Source: Scatavimonas merdipullorum (GTDB taxonomy: Bacteria > Bacillota > Clostridia > Oscillospirales > Acutalibacteraceae). From it: 64,000 bases of DNA. The translations under genes were made by a program, and so were the position numbers. The notes beneath the pieces are model-generated. The model did not search any database, was not told where the DNA came from, and worked only from the letters and a program-made list of their open reading frames with translations. This document shows, piece by piece, positions 7,731 to 16,698 of this stretch. The DNA lies in contig DVGH01000029.1 in NCBI GenBank assembly GCA_018712865.1, positions 1-64,000 of the forward strand, written 5' to 3'. Position 1 is the first letter of the stretch. Each line of letters begins with the position of its first letter.

Positions 7731-7733
7731 GTG
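7702..7733. repeat. Perfect 14-bp palindrome before xerC
   Basis: CACTTATACAAAAT (7702-7715) and its exact reverse complement (7720-7733) flank the 4-bp spacer ATTC. The stem is AT-rich and is not followed by a T-run on the plus strand, so it is not a typical terminator. It could be a recombinase or repressor binding site, or an mRNA hairpin in the xerC leader. Confidence 0.9.
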
Positions 7734-7755
7734 GAGCTTTCTTTGCCTGCCCCTT

Positions 7756-8787
7756 ATGCATACAGAATATTTAACGCAATCGCCTCCTCTGTTAAAGGAG
7801 TTTTTAGGTTATTTACAAACGGTAAAAGGAAAATCGCCCGCAACCGTTGACGAATATTTTATGGATCTGCGTACGTTTTTCCGTTATATGAAAAAAGTGC
7901 GCGGCCTTGTTCCAGCAAAGCTTTCCTTAGATAAAATTCAAATTGACGACATAGACCTGGATTTTATAAAAGGCATTTCGCTTACGGACATTTACGCTTT
8001 TATGAATTACAGTATGCAAGAGCGCGGCAACAACGCCTCTACGCGCGCCAGAAAGACCTCCAGCATTAAGGCGTTTTTTTCCTATCTTACAAACAAAAAA
8101 TGCCTGCTCCCCACAAACCCAGCCGAGGAGCTTGAAACACCCAAGAAAAAAAAGGCGCTCCCCCGGTTTTTAACATTGGAGCAAAGTCTTGAACTGCTGC
8201 AAGCGGTTGAAGGAAACTTTAAAGAGCGGGATTATTGTATTCTTACATTGTTTTTAAATTGTGGTATTCGACTTTCTGAGCTTGTAAATTTAAATTATAC
8301 AGATGTTCATATGGATACACACACCATGAAGGTCACCGGTAAAGGCAACAAAGAACGGATTATTTATTTAAACGAAGCCTGTATAGACGCAATCAGCAGA
8401 TATCTGGCCATCCGACCTGTGGAGGGAGTCATTGATAAAAAAGCGCTGTTTATCAGCCGTCAGAACAGGCGCATGAGCCCAAAAACCGTACAGGCCATGG
8501 TCTATAAATATTTACAAAAAATTGGTTTGGATGCAAGCGGATATTCCGTACATAAGCTGCGCCATACCGCCGCAACGCTGATGTACCAGCATGGCAATGT
8601 GGATATTCGGGTTTTAAAGGAAATTTTAGGGCATGAAAACCTGGGAACAACAGAGATCTACACCCATTTGACCAGCAGCCGTATGGAAAGCGCAGCAAAT
8701 GCAAACCCGCTGGCACATGTAAAGCAAAAAAAGACAACGCAATCTTCCCCCGCTTCTAACGAGGATGATCTGGAGAAAAAATCATAA
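7756..8787 (+). CDS. xerC: Tyrosine recombinase, XerC/XerD type
   Basis: A 343-aa site-specific recombinase with an N-terminal SAM-like core-binding domain (about 10-105) and a C-terminal catalytic domain. Catalytic residues are visible as R172 (CGIRLSEL), a Lys in the VTGKGNKER hairpin, H266 and R269 (HKLRH), H293 (LGHENLGTT) and nucleophile Y302 (EIYTH). The length is slightly above Xer proteins (about 300 aa) because of a polar C-terminal tail. The start is uncertain: the ATG at 7756 fits the family alignment but lacks a clear ribosome binding site. Whether it resolves chromosome dimers or acts on another target cannot be told here. Confidence 0.9.
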   Translation: MHTEYLTQSPPLLKEFLGYLQTVKGKSPATVDEYFMDLRTFFRYMKKVRGLVPAKLSLDKIQIDDIDLDFIKGISLTDIYAFMNYSMQERGNNASTRARKTSSIKAFFSYLTNKKCLLPTNPAEELETPKKKKALPRFLTLEQSLELLQAVEGNFKERDYCILTLFLNCGIRLSELVNLNYTDVHMDTHTMKVTGKGNKERIIYLNEACIDAISRYLAIRPVEGVIDKKALFISRQNRRMSPKTVQAMVYKYLQKIGLDASGYSVHKLRHTAATLMYQHGNVDIRVLKEILGHENLGTTEIYTHLTSSRMESAANANPLAHVKQKKTTQSSPASNEDDLEKKS

Positions 8788-8799
8788 TTCCATACACAA

Positions 8800-8838
8800 A
8801 GCCCCCAACAGGAAATAAAAGCTTACCTGTTGGGGGCT
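8800..8838. terminator. Bidirectional terminator between xerC and lysA
   Basis: A perfect 13-bp stem, AGCCCCCAACAGG (8800-8812) with CCTGTTGGGGGCT (8826-8838), and a 13-nt loop. It lies between the convergent xerC and lysA stop codons. GTTT follows on the plus strand and TTTGTG on the minus strand, so it probably serves both genes. Confidence 0.85.
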
Positions 8839-8868
8839 GTTTAACGATAAAATATTGTTTTATAATTG

Positions 8869-10167
8869 TTAAATATCATTTTTTATTAAGTCTTCATAAG
8901 ACTCCCTTTTGACAATGACTCTTGCCTGTCCGTTACGCACCATAACAATAGCCGGCTTAGCTATCCGGTTATAATTGGAAGCCATAGAATAATTATAAGC
9001 GCCTGTAGACAAAACGGCCAAAAGGTCGCCCGGATCCACCGGTGCAATTTTTGTATCTTTTTGTATAAGGTCGCCGCTTTCACAGCATTTTCCCGCAACC
9101 GTTACAATGCAGTCAGCCGGCTTGTCCGCCTTGTTGGCTGTCACAACTGTATATGCAGAGCCGTATAAAGCAAAACGGATGTTGTCGCACATACCGCCGT
9201 CTACAGAAACATAAGTCCGGATTCCGGGGATTTTCTTTACTGCGCCAACCGTATAAAGCGTAATACCTGCCTCTCCTACAATAGAACGGCCCGGCTCAAT
9301 ATAAACAAACGGAACGGGAAGACCATATTCTGCAGCTTTCCCCTTTACCACACCGGAAACATGGCGCATATAATTGTCGTATTCTGTCGGAGCGTCCTGC
9401 TTTGTATAATGGATCCCAAAACCGCCGCCCAAATTCAGCTCACGGATAATATGCCCCGTTTGTATTTTGATTTGATAAATCAGCTCCATCATAATCTGGG
9501 CAGCTGTAACGAAGGGATCTATATCAAAAATCTGCGAACCAATGTGACAATGCAGCTCAACCAGGTCCAAATTTTTGCAGGAAAGCGCTTCTTTTACGGC
9601 TTCCATGGCTTCTCCTGTTTCGAGCGCAAACCCAAATTTAGAATCAATTTGCCCTGTGCGGATAAAATCATGCGTATGTGCGTCCACTCCAGGCTTAATG
9701 CGCATGGATATCTTTGCAACAATATTTTTTTTCTGTGCAAGTGTATTAAGCTGCTGAAGTTCTGTCAAATTGTCAACCACAATCCTGCCTACACCCAGAT
9801 CCAAAGCCATTTGCAGCTCTTGCAAGGTTTTATTATTTCCATGGAAATGGATTTTTTCCATAGGGAACCCGGCCTGCTGCGCAGTGTACAGCTCACCGCC
9901 GGACACAACGTCAAGCCCCATATTTTCACTGGCAATGATTCTGCAAAGCTCTTTACAGCTGAGCGCTTTACTTGCATACAGGGGCAGCCCCTGTCCGTCG
10001 TAATAGTTTTGAAAGGACTGTACATACGCTTTACAAGTCTTTCTTATAACGGCCTCATCCATTACATAAAGCGGGGTGCCGTATTGTTGCGCAAGCTCTA
10101 CCGTATCGCATCCGCCAATTGTAAGATGTCCCTTTTCATTTATTTGCAAGCAGTCGTTTACAAACAT
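8869..10167 (-). CDS. lysA: Diaminopimelate decarboxylase
   Basis: LysA is a PLP enzyme of the fold III type that converts meso-diaminopimelate to L-lysine, the last step of lysine synthesis. The PLP lysine is K67 in LYASKALS. Other family motifs are HCHIGSQI, LNLGGGFGI, EPGRSIVGEAG and the CESGD loop that supplies the catalytic Cys from the other subunit. The ATG at 10167 is preferred to the one at 10176 because AAAGGA lies at the right distance from it. The gene follows engB and ends at the bidirectional terminator shared with xerC. Confidence 0.95.
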   Translation of the reverse strand: MFVNDCLQINEKGHLTIGGCDTVELAQQYGTPLYVMDEAVIRKTCKAYVQSFQNYYDGQGLPLYASKALSCKELCRIIASENMGLDVVSGGELYTAQQAGFPMEKIHFHGNNKTLQELQMALDLGVGRIVVDNLTELQQLNTLAQKKNIVAKISMRIKPGVDAHTHDFIRTGQIDSKFGFALETGEAMEAVKEALSCKNLDLVELHCHIGSQIFDIDPFVTAAQIMMELIYQIKIQTGHIIRELNLGGGFGIHYTKQDAPTEYDNYMRHVSGVVKGKAAEYGLPVPFVYIEPGRSIVGEAGITLYTVGAVKKIPGIRTYVSVDGGMCDNIRFALYGSAYTVVTANKADKPADCIVTVAGKCCESGDLIQKDTKIAPVDPGDLLAVLSTGAYNYSMASNYNRIAKPAIVMVRNGQARVIVKRESYEDLIKNDI

Positions 10168-10215
10168 TGCCCACATTCCTTTCTTGCTTATAATACTATG
10201 TCTGCGCTTTTTATT

Positions 10216-10809
10216 TCACCCATAAAAATCTTCTACATAGGAAGCAATGCATTCTCGTATTGCCTCTTTCCCATCGCCTTTAAGCGCCGAAAAAGGGAAA
10301 AGAGAAATATCCCTGTAGGAAGCCAGCTCATGTTTGAGTGATTCCATACGCTGTATGGTTTGGGATTGATTCAGCTTGTCCTTTTTGGTCAGGACAATAA
10401 TAAACGGGAGCCGGCGCTGATACAGAAAATCTATCATCTGCATGTCGTCTTTTGTCGGAGGATGGCGCATATCCACAATTTGGACAATCAGACAAAATTT
10501 TCGATCCTGCGCAAAATAGCCTTCCACAAGCTGTGACCACCGTTTTTTTTCTGCCTGAGAAACCTTCGCATAACCATAGCCGGGAAGATCCACCAAACGG
10601 AAAGCGCCTACATGGAAAAAGTTAATGGTGGCCGTTTTTCCCGGCGTTGCGCTTACCCTTGCAAGCGCTTTGCGGTTTACAAGCTTATTGATTAAGGAAG
10701 ATTTTCCAACATTGGAACGGCCCGAAAAAACGACTTCCGGCAGTGTAGAAGGCAAAAGCTGCTTTGCAATCCCTGCAGAAGCTTCAAACCTTGCGTTACA
10801 AAAATCCAC
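10216..10809 (-). CDS. engB: Ribosome biogenesis GTPase EngB (YsxC)
   Basis: EngB/YsxC is an essential TRAFAC GTPase needed for late assembly of the 50S subunit. The 197-aa protein has G1 GRSNVGKSS (30-38), a switch I threonine in TPGKT, G3 DLPGYGYA, G4 TKKDKL and a G5-like FSALKG. Translation starts at a GTG (10809) behind GGGGGGAG. It lies 35 bp after lon, a pairing common in Firmicutes (lonA-ysxC). Confidence 0.96.
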   Translation of the reverse strand: MDFCNARFEASAGIAKQLLPSTLPEVVFSGRSNVGKSSLINKLVNRKALARVSATPGKTATINFFHVGAFRLVDLPGYGYAKVSQAEKKRWSQLVEGYFAQDRKFCLIVQIVDMRHPPTKDDMQMIDFLYQRRLPFIIVLTKKDKLNQSQTIQRMESLKHELASYRDISLFPFSALKGDGKEAIRECIASYVEDFYG

Positions 10810-10844
10810 CGTCTCCCCCCTTTATTTTTTTATAAAATAAATTG

Positions 10845-13256
10845 TTACTGCGGTAACCTGTTTTCCACCTGATTGATAGCTTTCTGCGCCGGGATAATCT
10901 TATTTGCGTTCTCAAGCTCTGTTTTTGTCAGCTTGACCAGCGCGCAGTCAAGTACTTCATTTAAGCTGCTGACCGGAACAAAATGCAATGCATTTTTAAC
11001 CGTACCGTCAATTTCAGAAAGATCGGGCTGGTTATCGTCTGGTATAATAACCGTGTTTACGCCCAAACGGTAAGCTGCCATAGATTTTTCCTTAAGCCCG
11101 CCGATCGGAAGCACCTTCCCACGCAAGGTGATTTCCCCTGTCATGGCAATATCGCTGCGCACCGGGATATTGGTAAGCGCAGACACAAGTGCCGTTGCCA
11201 TCGTAATCCCCGCTGAAGGGCCGTCTTTGGGAACTGCGCCTTCCGGCGCGTGAATGTGTATATCATATTTTTTATAAAAGTCTTCTTCTATTCCCCACCT
11301 GTTTGCATGGCTGCGTACACAGGTAACGGCCGTCTTTGCGGATTCCTTCATAACGTCGCCAAGCGACCCTGTCAATTCAATTTTTCCTGTTCCGCTGACG
11401 ACAGCCACTTCAATCGGCAAGGTTTCCCCGCCCACAGAGGTCCATGCAAGTCCGTTTGCAACGCCAATTTCGCTGTTTTTTTCAAGAAGATCTGTTTTAA
11501 ATTTTCTTGGGCCCAGAAAGGATTCCAAATCCGGCTTATCTACCGTAATGCGCTTTGCCTTATGTTCTACAAGCTTTACAGCAGATTTTCTCAACAGCGC
11601 CGTAATTTTGCGTTCCAGATTTCTCACGCCGGCTTCTCTTGTATAGCTGTCGATTAAATCATAGATAGCGCTGTCGGTTATACGGAACATATTGCCGTTA
11701 ATACCACAATTCTTCATTTGCTTTGGAAGCAGGTGCTTTTTTGCAATATGAAACTTTTCTTCTCTTGTATAGCTTGGAACCTCAATCACGTCCATCCTGT
11801 CCAGCAAGGGTGTGGGAATCGTGCTTTTATCGTTTGCCGTTGTAATAAACAACACGTTGCTCAAATCAAACGGAAGGTCTATATAATGATCATGGAAGGT
11901 GCTGTTTTGCTCGGCGTCAAGCACCTCCAGAAGCGCAGACGTTGGATCACCCTTATAGTCGTTCCCCAGTTTATCCACCTCATCCAGAATAAGAACAGGG
12001 TTATTGGTTCCGCAAAGCTTGACCGCATTCATAATCCGCCCTGGCATAGAACCAATATAGGTGCGTCTGTGTCCTCTGATTTCAGATTCATCATGTACGC
12101 CGCCCAACGCAATCCTTGCAGACTTTCTGTTGATCGCGCCGGCTATAGATTGTGCAATAGACGTTTTCCCTACCCCTGGCGGCCCAACCAGGCATAAAAT
12201 TTGCCCTTTCACATGCGGCGCCAGCTTTCTTACGGCAAGCAGTTCTAAAATATGTGACTTGACTTTTTCAAGTCCATAATGGTTTTTATCCAGGTAGTGC
12301 CTAGCTTTTTCTATATCAATGCGCTCTTTGGTCGATGTGTTCCACGGAAGCTCCAGGCATAAATCCAGATAGTTACGGATCACATTGGCCTCCTGCGCGC
12401 CATAAGGCATTTTTTCAAGCTTGCTGCATTCCTTTAGAAGAACTTTTTCAACATCCTCTTTTAGCCTTAGCGCAAGCACCTTCTCTTTATATTCCTCCGC
12501 TTCGACCATTGGATCGTCGTCTTCGCCCAGCTCCTCTTCTATTACACGGAGCTGCTCACGCAGAAAATACTCACGCTGCCCTTCATCTATGCGCTCTCTG
12601 GCCTTGAGGTTGATTTTCTCTTCAATTTCAAGAATAAAAACTTCATTTGTAATATATTCTATCAGCTTTTCCAGGCGTTTTTTTGTGTCAAAGGTTTCCA
12701 GCACCTTCTGTTTGTTCTGATAATCCAGTACAATATTGCCGGTAATAAAATCGGCCAAAGCACCCGGTTCATTGCACATGCCCACTTTATAAAGAATATC
12801 GGTTGCCATTTTCGGCGAAAGGCGTACATACTGTTCAAATATGCCTTTTGCAGAACGAATCAGCGCAAGCTCTGTAACCGATGGCGCAGATGGTTCCTTA
12901 TGTATTTTTTCGACCTGTGCTGTAAAAAAGGGGGACTCTTTTTCATATCCTAATACGACAGCCCTGCAAATGCCTTCCACCACAACGCGAATCACATTTT
13001 CCGGCTGTTTAAGCACCTGTACGACCCTGGCGATCGTCCCCACCTTATAAAGATCCGTTGTTTTGGGGTCGTGGATATTCACGTCCCTTTGCGCGGTAAT
13101 AAAGATGGTCTGGTTTGTACGCATCGCCTGATCAATGGCAAGTGCAGACTTTTTTCTTCCAATATCAAAATGCAACATCATATCCGGAAACAGTACAAGG
13201 CCGCGCAGCGGTAAAACCGGGAGCGTGACGATATGATCTGCTCTATCAAAATCCAT
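10845..13256 (-). CDS. lon: ATP-dependent Lon protease
   Basis: Lon is a hexameric AAA+ serine protease for misfolded and regulatory proteins. The 803-aa protein has an N-terminal LON substrate-binding domain (about 10-205), a coiled-coil part, an AAA+ module with Walker A GPPGVGKTS (358-366), and a C-terminal protease domain with the catalytic dyad S681 (DGPSAG) and K724 (GGLKEKS). The length is typical of bacterial LonA. AAAGGAGG precedes the ATG. A terminator separates it from clpX upstream, so it may have its own promoter, although I did not find a clear one. Confidence 0.97.
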   Translation of the reverse strand: MDFDRADHIVTLPVLPLRGLVLFPDMMLHFDIGRKKSALAIDQAMRTNQTIFITAQRDVNIHDPKTTDLYKVGTIARVVQVLKQPENVIRVVVEGICRAVVLGYEKESPFFTAQVEKIHKEPSAPSVTELALIRSAKGIFEQYVRLSPKMATDILYKVGMCNEPGALADFITGNIVLDYQNKQKVLETFDTKKRLEKLIEYITNEVFILEIEEKINLKARERIDEGQREYFLREQLRVIEEELGEDDDPMVEAEEYKEKVLALRLKEDVEKVLLKECSKLEKMPYGAQEANVIRNYLDLCLELPWNTSTKERIDIEKARHYLDKNHYGLEKVKSHILELLAVRKLAPHVKGQILCLVGPPGVGKTSIAQSIAGAINRKSARIALGGVHDESEIRGHRRTYIGSMPGRIMNAVKLCGTNNPVLILDEVDKLGNDYKGDPTSALLEVLDAEQNSTFHDHYIDLPFDLSNVLFITTANDKSTIPTPLLDRMDVIEVPSYTREEKFHIAKKHLLPKQMKNCGINGNMFRITDSAIYDLIDSYTREAGVRNLERKITALLRKSAVKLVEHKAKRITVDKPDLESFLGPRKFKTDLLEKNSEIGVANGLAWTSVGGETLPIEVAVVSGTGKIELTGSLGDVMKESAKTAVTCVRSHANRWGIEEDFYKKYDIHIHAPEGAVPKDGPSAGITMATALVSALTNIPVRSDIAMTGEITLRGKVLPIGGLKEKSMAAYRLGVNTVIIPDDNQPDLSEIDGTVKNALHFVPVSSLNEVLDCALVKLTKTELENANKIIPAQKAINQVENRLPQ

Positions 13257-13284
13257 ATACCTTAAACCTCCTTTTAAAAACAGG

Positions 13285-13315
13285 AGCTGTAACTTGCAGA
13301 AAGTAAGTTACAGCT
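13285..13315 (-). terminator. Terminator between clpX and lon
   Basis: An 11-bp perfect stem, AGCTGTAACTT / AAGTTACAGCT, with a 9-nt loop. On the minus strand it is followed by CCTGTTTTTA. It lies 12 bp behind the clpX stop codon and just before the lon ribosome binding site, so it probably ends or reduces transcription from the tig-clpP-clpX operon. Confidence 0.75.
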
Positions 13316-13327
13316 TTGCAACATAAA

Positions 13328-14641
13328 CTACGACGCAGTATTCTTTCTTGGCGTCTTTTTATTATCTTCTTGGTTAATACTCATAAGCGGTTTGCGTTCC
13401 TGGTTGTGTATAACCGTAACATTGGAAGGATCTTTGATTGTTTCCGCAGAAATAATCACTTTTTCCGTCGTGCTGTCAGAGGGTATTTTAAACATCAGCT
13501 CTTTAAGCGTGTTTTCCATAATGGAACGCAGCCCCCTGGCGCCTGTTTTTTCTTCAATCGCCTTGTCAGCGATCGCTTCCAGTGCAGACGGTTCAAATTC
13601 CAGCACAACATTGTCCAGAGCAAAAAGCTTTTGATACTGCCGAACCAGCGCGTTTTTAGGCTCTGTTAAAATACGGATAAAGGCCTTTTTGTCAAGCCCA
13701 TTGAGCGCCGTAATGACAGGCAGCCTGCCAACCAGCTCAGGAATCAGTCCAAACTTTACAAGGTCGTGTGAAATTACGCTGGACATCCAATTGGTTGTAT
13801 TAAGCTCCTTTTTATCCTTGACCTTTGCGCCAAAACCAAGTGAAGAGGAGCCTGTTCTTCTTTCAACCGTTTTTTCCAGTCCGTCAAACGCGCCGCCACA
13901 GATAAACAGAATGTTTTTCGTATTGATCTGTAAAAATTCCTGCTGCGGATGTTTTCTTCCACCCTGAGGCGGTACGTTTGAAACCGTCCCTTCCAAAATT
14001 TTTAAAAGCGCCTGCTGCACACCTTCGCCGCTGACATCTCTTGTTATCGAAGGGTTTTCTGATTTTCTTGCAATTTTATCAATTTCATCTACATAGATAA
14101 TGCCACGCTCCGCCTTTTCAATATCAAAATCGGCAGCCTGGATCAGTCGCAGTAAAATATTTTCTACATCTTCACCAACATAACCGGCTTCTGTAAGCGT
14201 GGTTGCGTCTGCAATCGCAAACGGTACGTCCAAAATCTTTGCAAGGGTTTGCGCAAGCAAAGTTTTACCGGTGCCTGTAGGTCCCAGCAACAATACATTG
14301 CTCTTGACAAAATCCACTTCTTCATCGTCATTGTTGATACGCTTATAATGGTTATAAACGGCAACGCTCAATGTAACCTTTGCATCATCCTGGCCAATCA
14401 CATATTCATCAAGCTTTTGCTTAATTTCCTGCGGCTTTAAAAGGTTTGTAAAATCCGGAGCTTGGCTTTTTTTCTTACCTTTTTCTTCTTCGCCGTCATG
14501 TAAAATGGTCAGGCAAAGCTCAACACATTCGTCACAAATATAAACGCCGTTGCCTGCGATCATGCGTCCAACAAGCTCCTGCGGCTTGCCGCAAAAGGAG
14601 CAATGGATTTCTCTGTTTGTATTTTCATCCCTGCTAGACAT
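13328..14641 (-). CDS. clpX: ClpX, ATP-binding unfoldase of ClpXP
   Basis: ClpX is the AAA+ unfoldase that feeds substrates to ClpP. The 437-aa protein has the N-terminal four-Cys zinc-binding domain (CSFCGKPQ and ICDECVELC), Walker A GPTGTGKT, the pore loop GYVG, Walker B IIYVDEIDK and the C-terminal small domain. A loop resembling the ClpP-contacting IGF tripeptide appears as SLGFGAKV. TAGGAG precedes the ATG. It follows clpP by 22 bp. Confidence 0.97.
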   Translation of the reverse strand: MSSRDENTNREIHCSFCGKPQELVGRMIAGNGVYICDECVELCLTILHDGEEEKGKKKSQAPDFTNLLKPQEIKQKLDEYVIGQDDAKVTLSVAVYNHYKRINNDDEEVDFVKSNVLLLGPTGTGKTLLAQTLAKILDVPFAIADATTLTEAGYVGEDVENILLRLIQAADFDIEKAERGIIYVDEIDKIARKSENPSITRDVSGEGVQQALLKILEGTVSNVPPQGGRKHPQQEFLQINTKNILFICGGAFDGLEKTVERRTGSSSLGFGAKVKDKKELNTTNWMSSVISHDLVKFGLIPELVGRLPVITALNGLDKKAFIRILTEPKNALVRQYQKLFALDNVVLEFEPSALEAIADKAIEEKTGARGLRSIMENTLKELMFKIPSDSTTEKVIISAETIKDPSNVTVIHNQERKPLMSINQEDNKKTPRKNTAS

Positions 14642-14663
14642 ACGTTTTAACTCCTATCGTTTA

Positions 14664-15245
14664 TCATCTGTGGGGAATCACTTTATCAATCAGACCATAT
14701 TCCATAGCCTGCTGCGCCGTCATAAAATTATCACGTTCTGTGTCTCTTGCAATGACATCATACGGTTGGCCCGTATGCTCAGATAAAATAGTGTTCAGCT
14801 TCTTTTTTGTCTGCTGAATATGGTCGGCATGGATCATAATATCTGTTGCCTGTCCCTGTGCGCCGCCGCTTGGCTGGTGGATCATAATATCGCTGTTTGG
14901 CAACGCCAAACGCTTCCCCTTGGCACCTGCTGCCAGCAAAAATGCACCCATACTGGCCGCCATGCCCATGCAGATTGTGGAAACATCACACTTAATATAT
15001 TGCATGGTGTCATAGATTGCCAACCCGTCTGTTACAGAGCCGCCCGGACTATTGATATACAGGCTGATATCCTTGGAAGGATCCTGCCCTTCCAAAAAAA
15101 GCAGCTGTGCCACAACAAGACTGGCGGTCACATTGTTCACTTCTTCCGTGAGCATAATAATACGGTCGTTGAGAAGCCTTGAATAAATATCGTAGGAACG
15201 CTCCCCTCTGCTTGTTTGCTCAACCACGTAAGGAACTAAACTCAT
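14664..15245 (-). CDS. clpP: ClpP, proteolytic subunit
   Basis: ClpP forms the tetradecameric serine protease chamber used with ClpX and other Clp ATPases. The 193-aa protein has the full catalytic triad S98 (MAASMGAF), H123 (MIHQPSG) and D172 (RDNFM), plus the N-terminal IYSRLLNDRII segment. The length is typical and there is little or no propeptide. It lies between tig and clpX, the usual order. Confidence 0.98.
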   Translation of the reverse strand: MSLVPYVVEQTSRGERSYDIYSRLLNDRIIMLTEEVNNVTASLVVAQLLFLEGQDPSKDISLYINSPGGSVTDGLAIYDTMQYIKCDVSTICMGMAASMGAFLLAAGAKGKRLALPNSDIMIHQPSGGAQGQATDIMIHADHIQQTKKKLNTILSEHTGQPYDVIARDTERDNFMTAQQAMEYGLIDKVIPHR

Positions 15246-15316
15246 AATTCATCATCCCTTTTTTTATTTATACTATGATAAGCATAGGCAGGAAAATACC
15301 ATGTTATTCAAAAACT

Positions 15317-16597
15317 TTACGCAATCGCAGCGCTGTCCTTTACCAGGTTCATGGCTTTTTCCACTGCCAAATCCTTTGCAATATCTGCTGCTGAAACAAT
15401 ATTTTTAATTTTTTCAACGGGCATTTTATAGCTTTCGGCCATTCTTTCATATTCTGCCTCAACCGCCGCGTCGTCCGCAGTAAGGTTTTCAAGCTGTGCA
15501 ATCTTGTCAAGCGCCAAGCGCAGCTTTACACGCTGCTCTGCCTGCGGCCTGTACATTGCGCGAAGGCCGTCCTTATCCATACCCATATACTGCATATACG
15601 TTTGCATGTCCATTCCCTGAGAGCGCAGGCGCATATCAAATTCACGCAGCATATCGTCCACAGTGTTTTCATACATGGCTTCCGGAATTTCCGCTTTTAA
15701 AAGCTCTGTAAGCTTTGTTGTAAGTTGGTTTTCCACATCCTGCTCAGATTCTTTCTGCAGGCGCTGCGCAACTTCTGATTTAAGCTCTTCTTTGTATTCC
15801 TCCACTGTTTCTTTTTCGCTGATATCTTTGATAAACTCATCATCAAATTCAGGAAGCTCTTTCGCTTTAATTTCATGCAGTACAATTTTAAACTGCGCCT
15901 CTTTTCCCTTGAGGTCATCCACCTGATAATCCTCCGGGAAGGTAACGGTGATCGTAAACGCATCGTTTGTATTATGTCCTACAATCTGTTCTTCAAAACC
16001 GGGAATAAAATTGCCGCTGCCCAATGCAAGCGTATAGTTTTCCGCCTTGCCGCCCTCAAAGGCAACATCATCTACAAAGCCTTCAAAATCAATCACAACA
16101 CTGTCGCCGTTTTCAGCGGGCCTGTCCTCTACCGTAACAAGTCTGCTGTTGCGTTCCCTGATTTTCTGGATTTCTTCATCCAGAATTTCTTCTGTTACCT
16201 CCGTAGGCTTTTTTGCCACTTCGATCCCTTTATAATTTTCAATTTCCACTTCCGGCTCGACCGTTACCGTTGCCTTAAAAGTGAAACCTTCCTTCCCCAC
16301 GCTTATTACATCCAGATCAATTTTATCGCGGACAAGCTTAAGCTGCGCCTCTTCTGCAGCCTGTGAAAGGGCTTCCGGGTACAAATCCTGCATGGCGTCT
16401 TCATAGAAAATTTCTTCCCCATACATTTTTTCTATAATCATCCGTGGGGCCTTCCCCTTACGGAACCCTGGAACATTTATATTTTTAACCTTTTTACGGT
16501 ATACGGCGCTTACTGCTTTTTCAAATGCCTCGGCATCAACCTGTACTTCCAGCTCATAACGGTTTGTGTCAACCTTGTTGGACGATTTCAGACTCAT
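15317..16597 (-). CDS. tig: Trigger factor
   Basis: Trigger factor is the ribosome-bound chaperone and prolyl isomerase for nascent chains. The 426-aa protein has an N-terminal ribosome-binding domain with the signature GFRKGKAPR near residue 46, a FKBP-type PPIase domain (about 150-245, GDSVVIDFEGFVDDVAFEG and FIPGFEEQIVG) and a long helical C-terminal chaperone domain. AGGAGG precedes the ATG. It begins the tig-clpP-clpX series and has its own -10 region upstream. Confidence 0.97.
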   Translation of the reverse strand: MSLKSSNKVDTNRYELEVQVDAEAFEKAVSAVYRKKVKNINVPGFRKGKAPRMIIEKMYGEEIFYEDAMQDLYPEALSQAAEEAQLKLVRDKIDLDVISVGKEGFTFKATVTVEPEVEIENYKGIEVAKKPTEVTEEILDEEIQKIRERNSRLVTVEDRPAENGDSVVIDFEGFVDDVAFEGGKAENYTLALGSGNFIPGFEEQIVGHNTNDAFTITVTFPEDYQVDDLKGKEAQFKIVLHEIKAKELPEFDDEFIKDISEKETVEEYKEELKSEVAQRLQKESEQDVENQLTTKLTELLKAEIPEAMYENTVDDMLREFDMRLRSQGMDMQTYMQYMGMDKDGLRAMYRPQAEQRVKLRLALDKIAQLENLTADDAAVEAEYERMAESYKMPVEKIKNIVSAADIAKDLAVEKAMNLVKDSAAIA

Positions 16598-16638
16598 TTC
16601 TTTTTTTCCTCCTGAATTTCAGCAAATATTCAAAGATA

Positions 16639-16647
16639 ATTATAACA
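16639..16647 (-). promoter_or_regulatory. Extended -10 promoter element for tig
   Basis: TGTTATAAT on the minus strand forms an extended -10 box about 42 nt upstream of the tig ATG. No convincing -35 hexamer lies 17 bp upstream; this fits promoters that rely on the TGn extension. The surrounding sequence is very AT-rich. Confidence 0.5.
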
Positions 16648-16698
16648 CAACAAAAAAATTTTTTCCATACCTTTGAAAAAAAATATTATCTATTTTCC

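Noticed and set aside
7702..7733. The palindrome before xerC as a chromosomal dif site
   Set aside because: dif sites have two 11-bp arms with a 6-bp centre and are not perfect palindromes; the spacer here is 4 bp and the arms are 14 bp. The likeness is too weak to call it dif, so it is kept only as an open finding.
9361..10341. 326-codon open frame on the plus strand, antisense to lysA
   Set aside because: It has no ribosome binding site and no recognisable domain, and it lies over lysA, a complete and well-conserved gene in the other strand.
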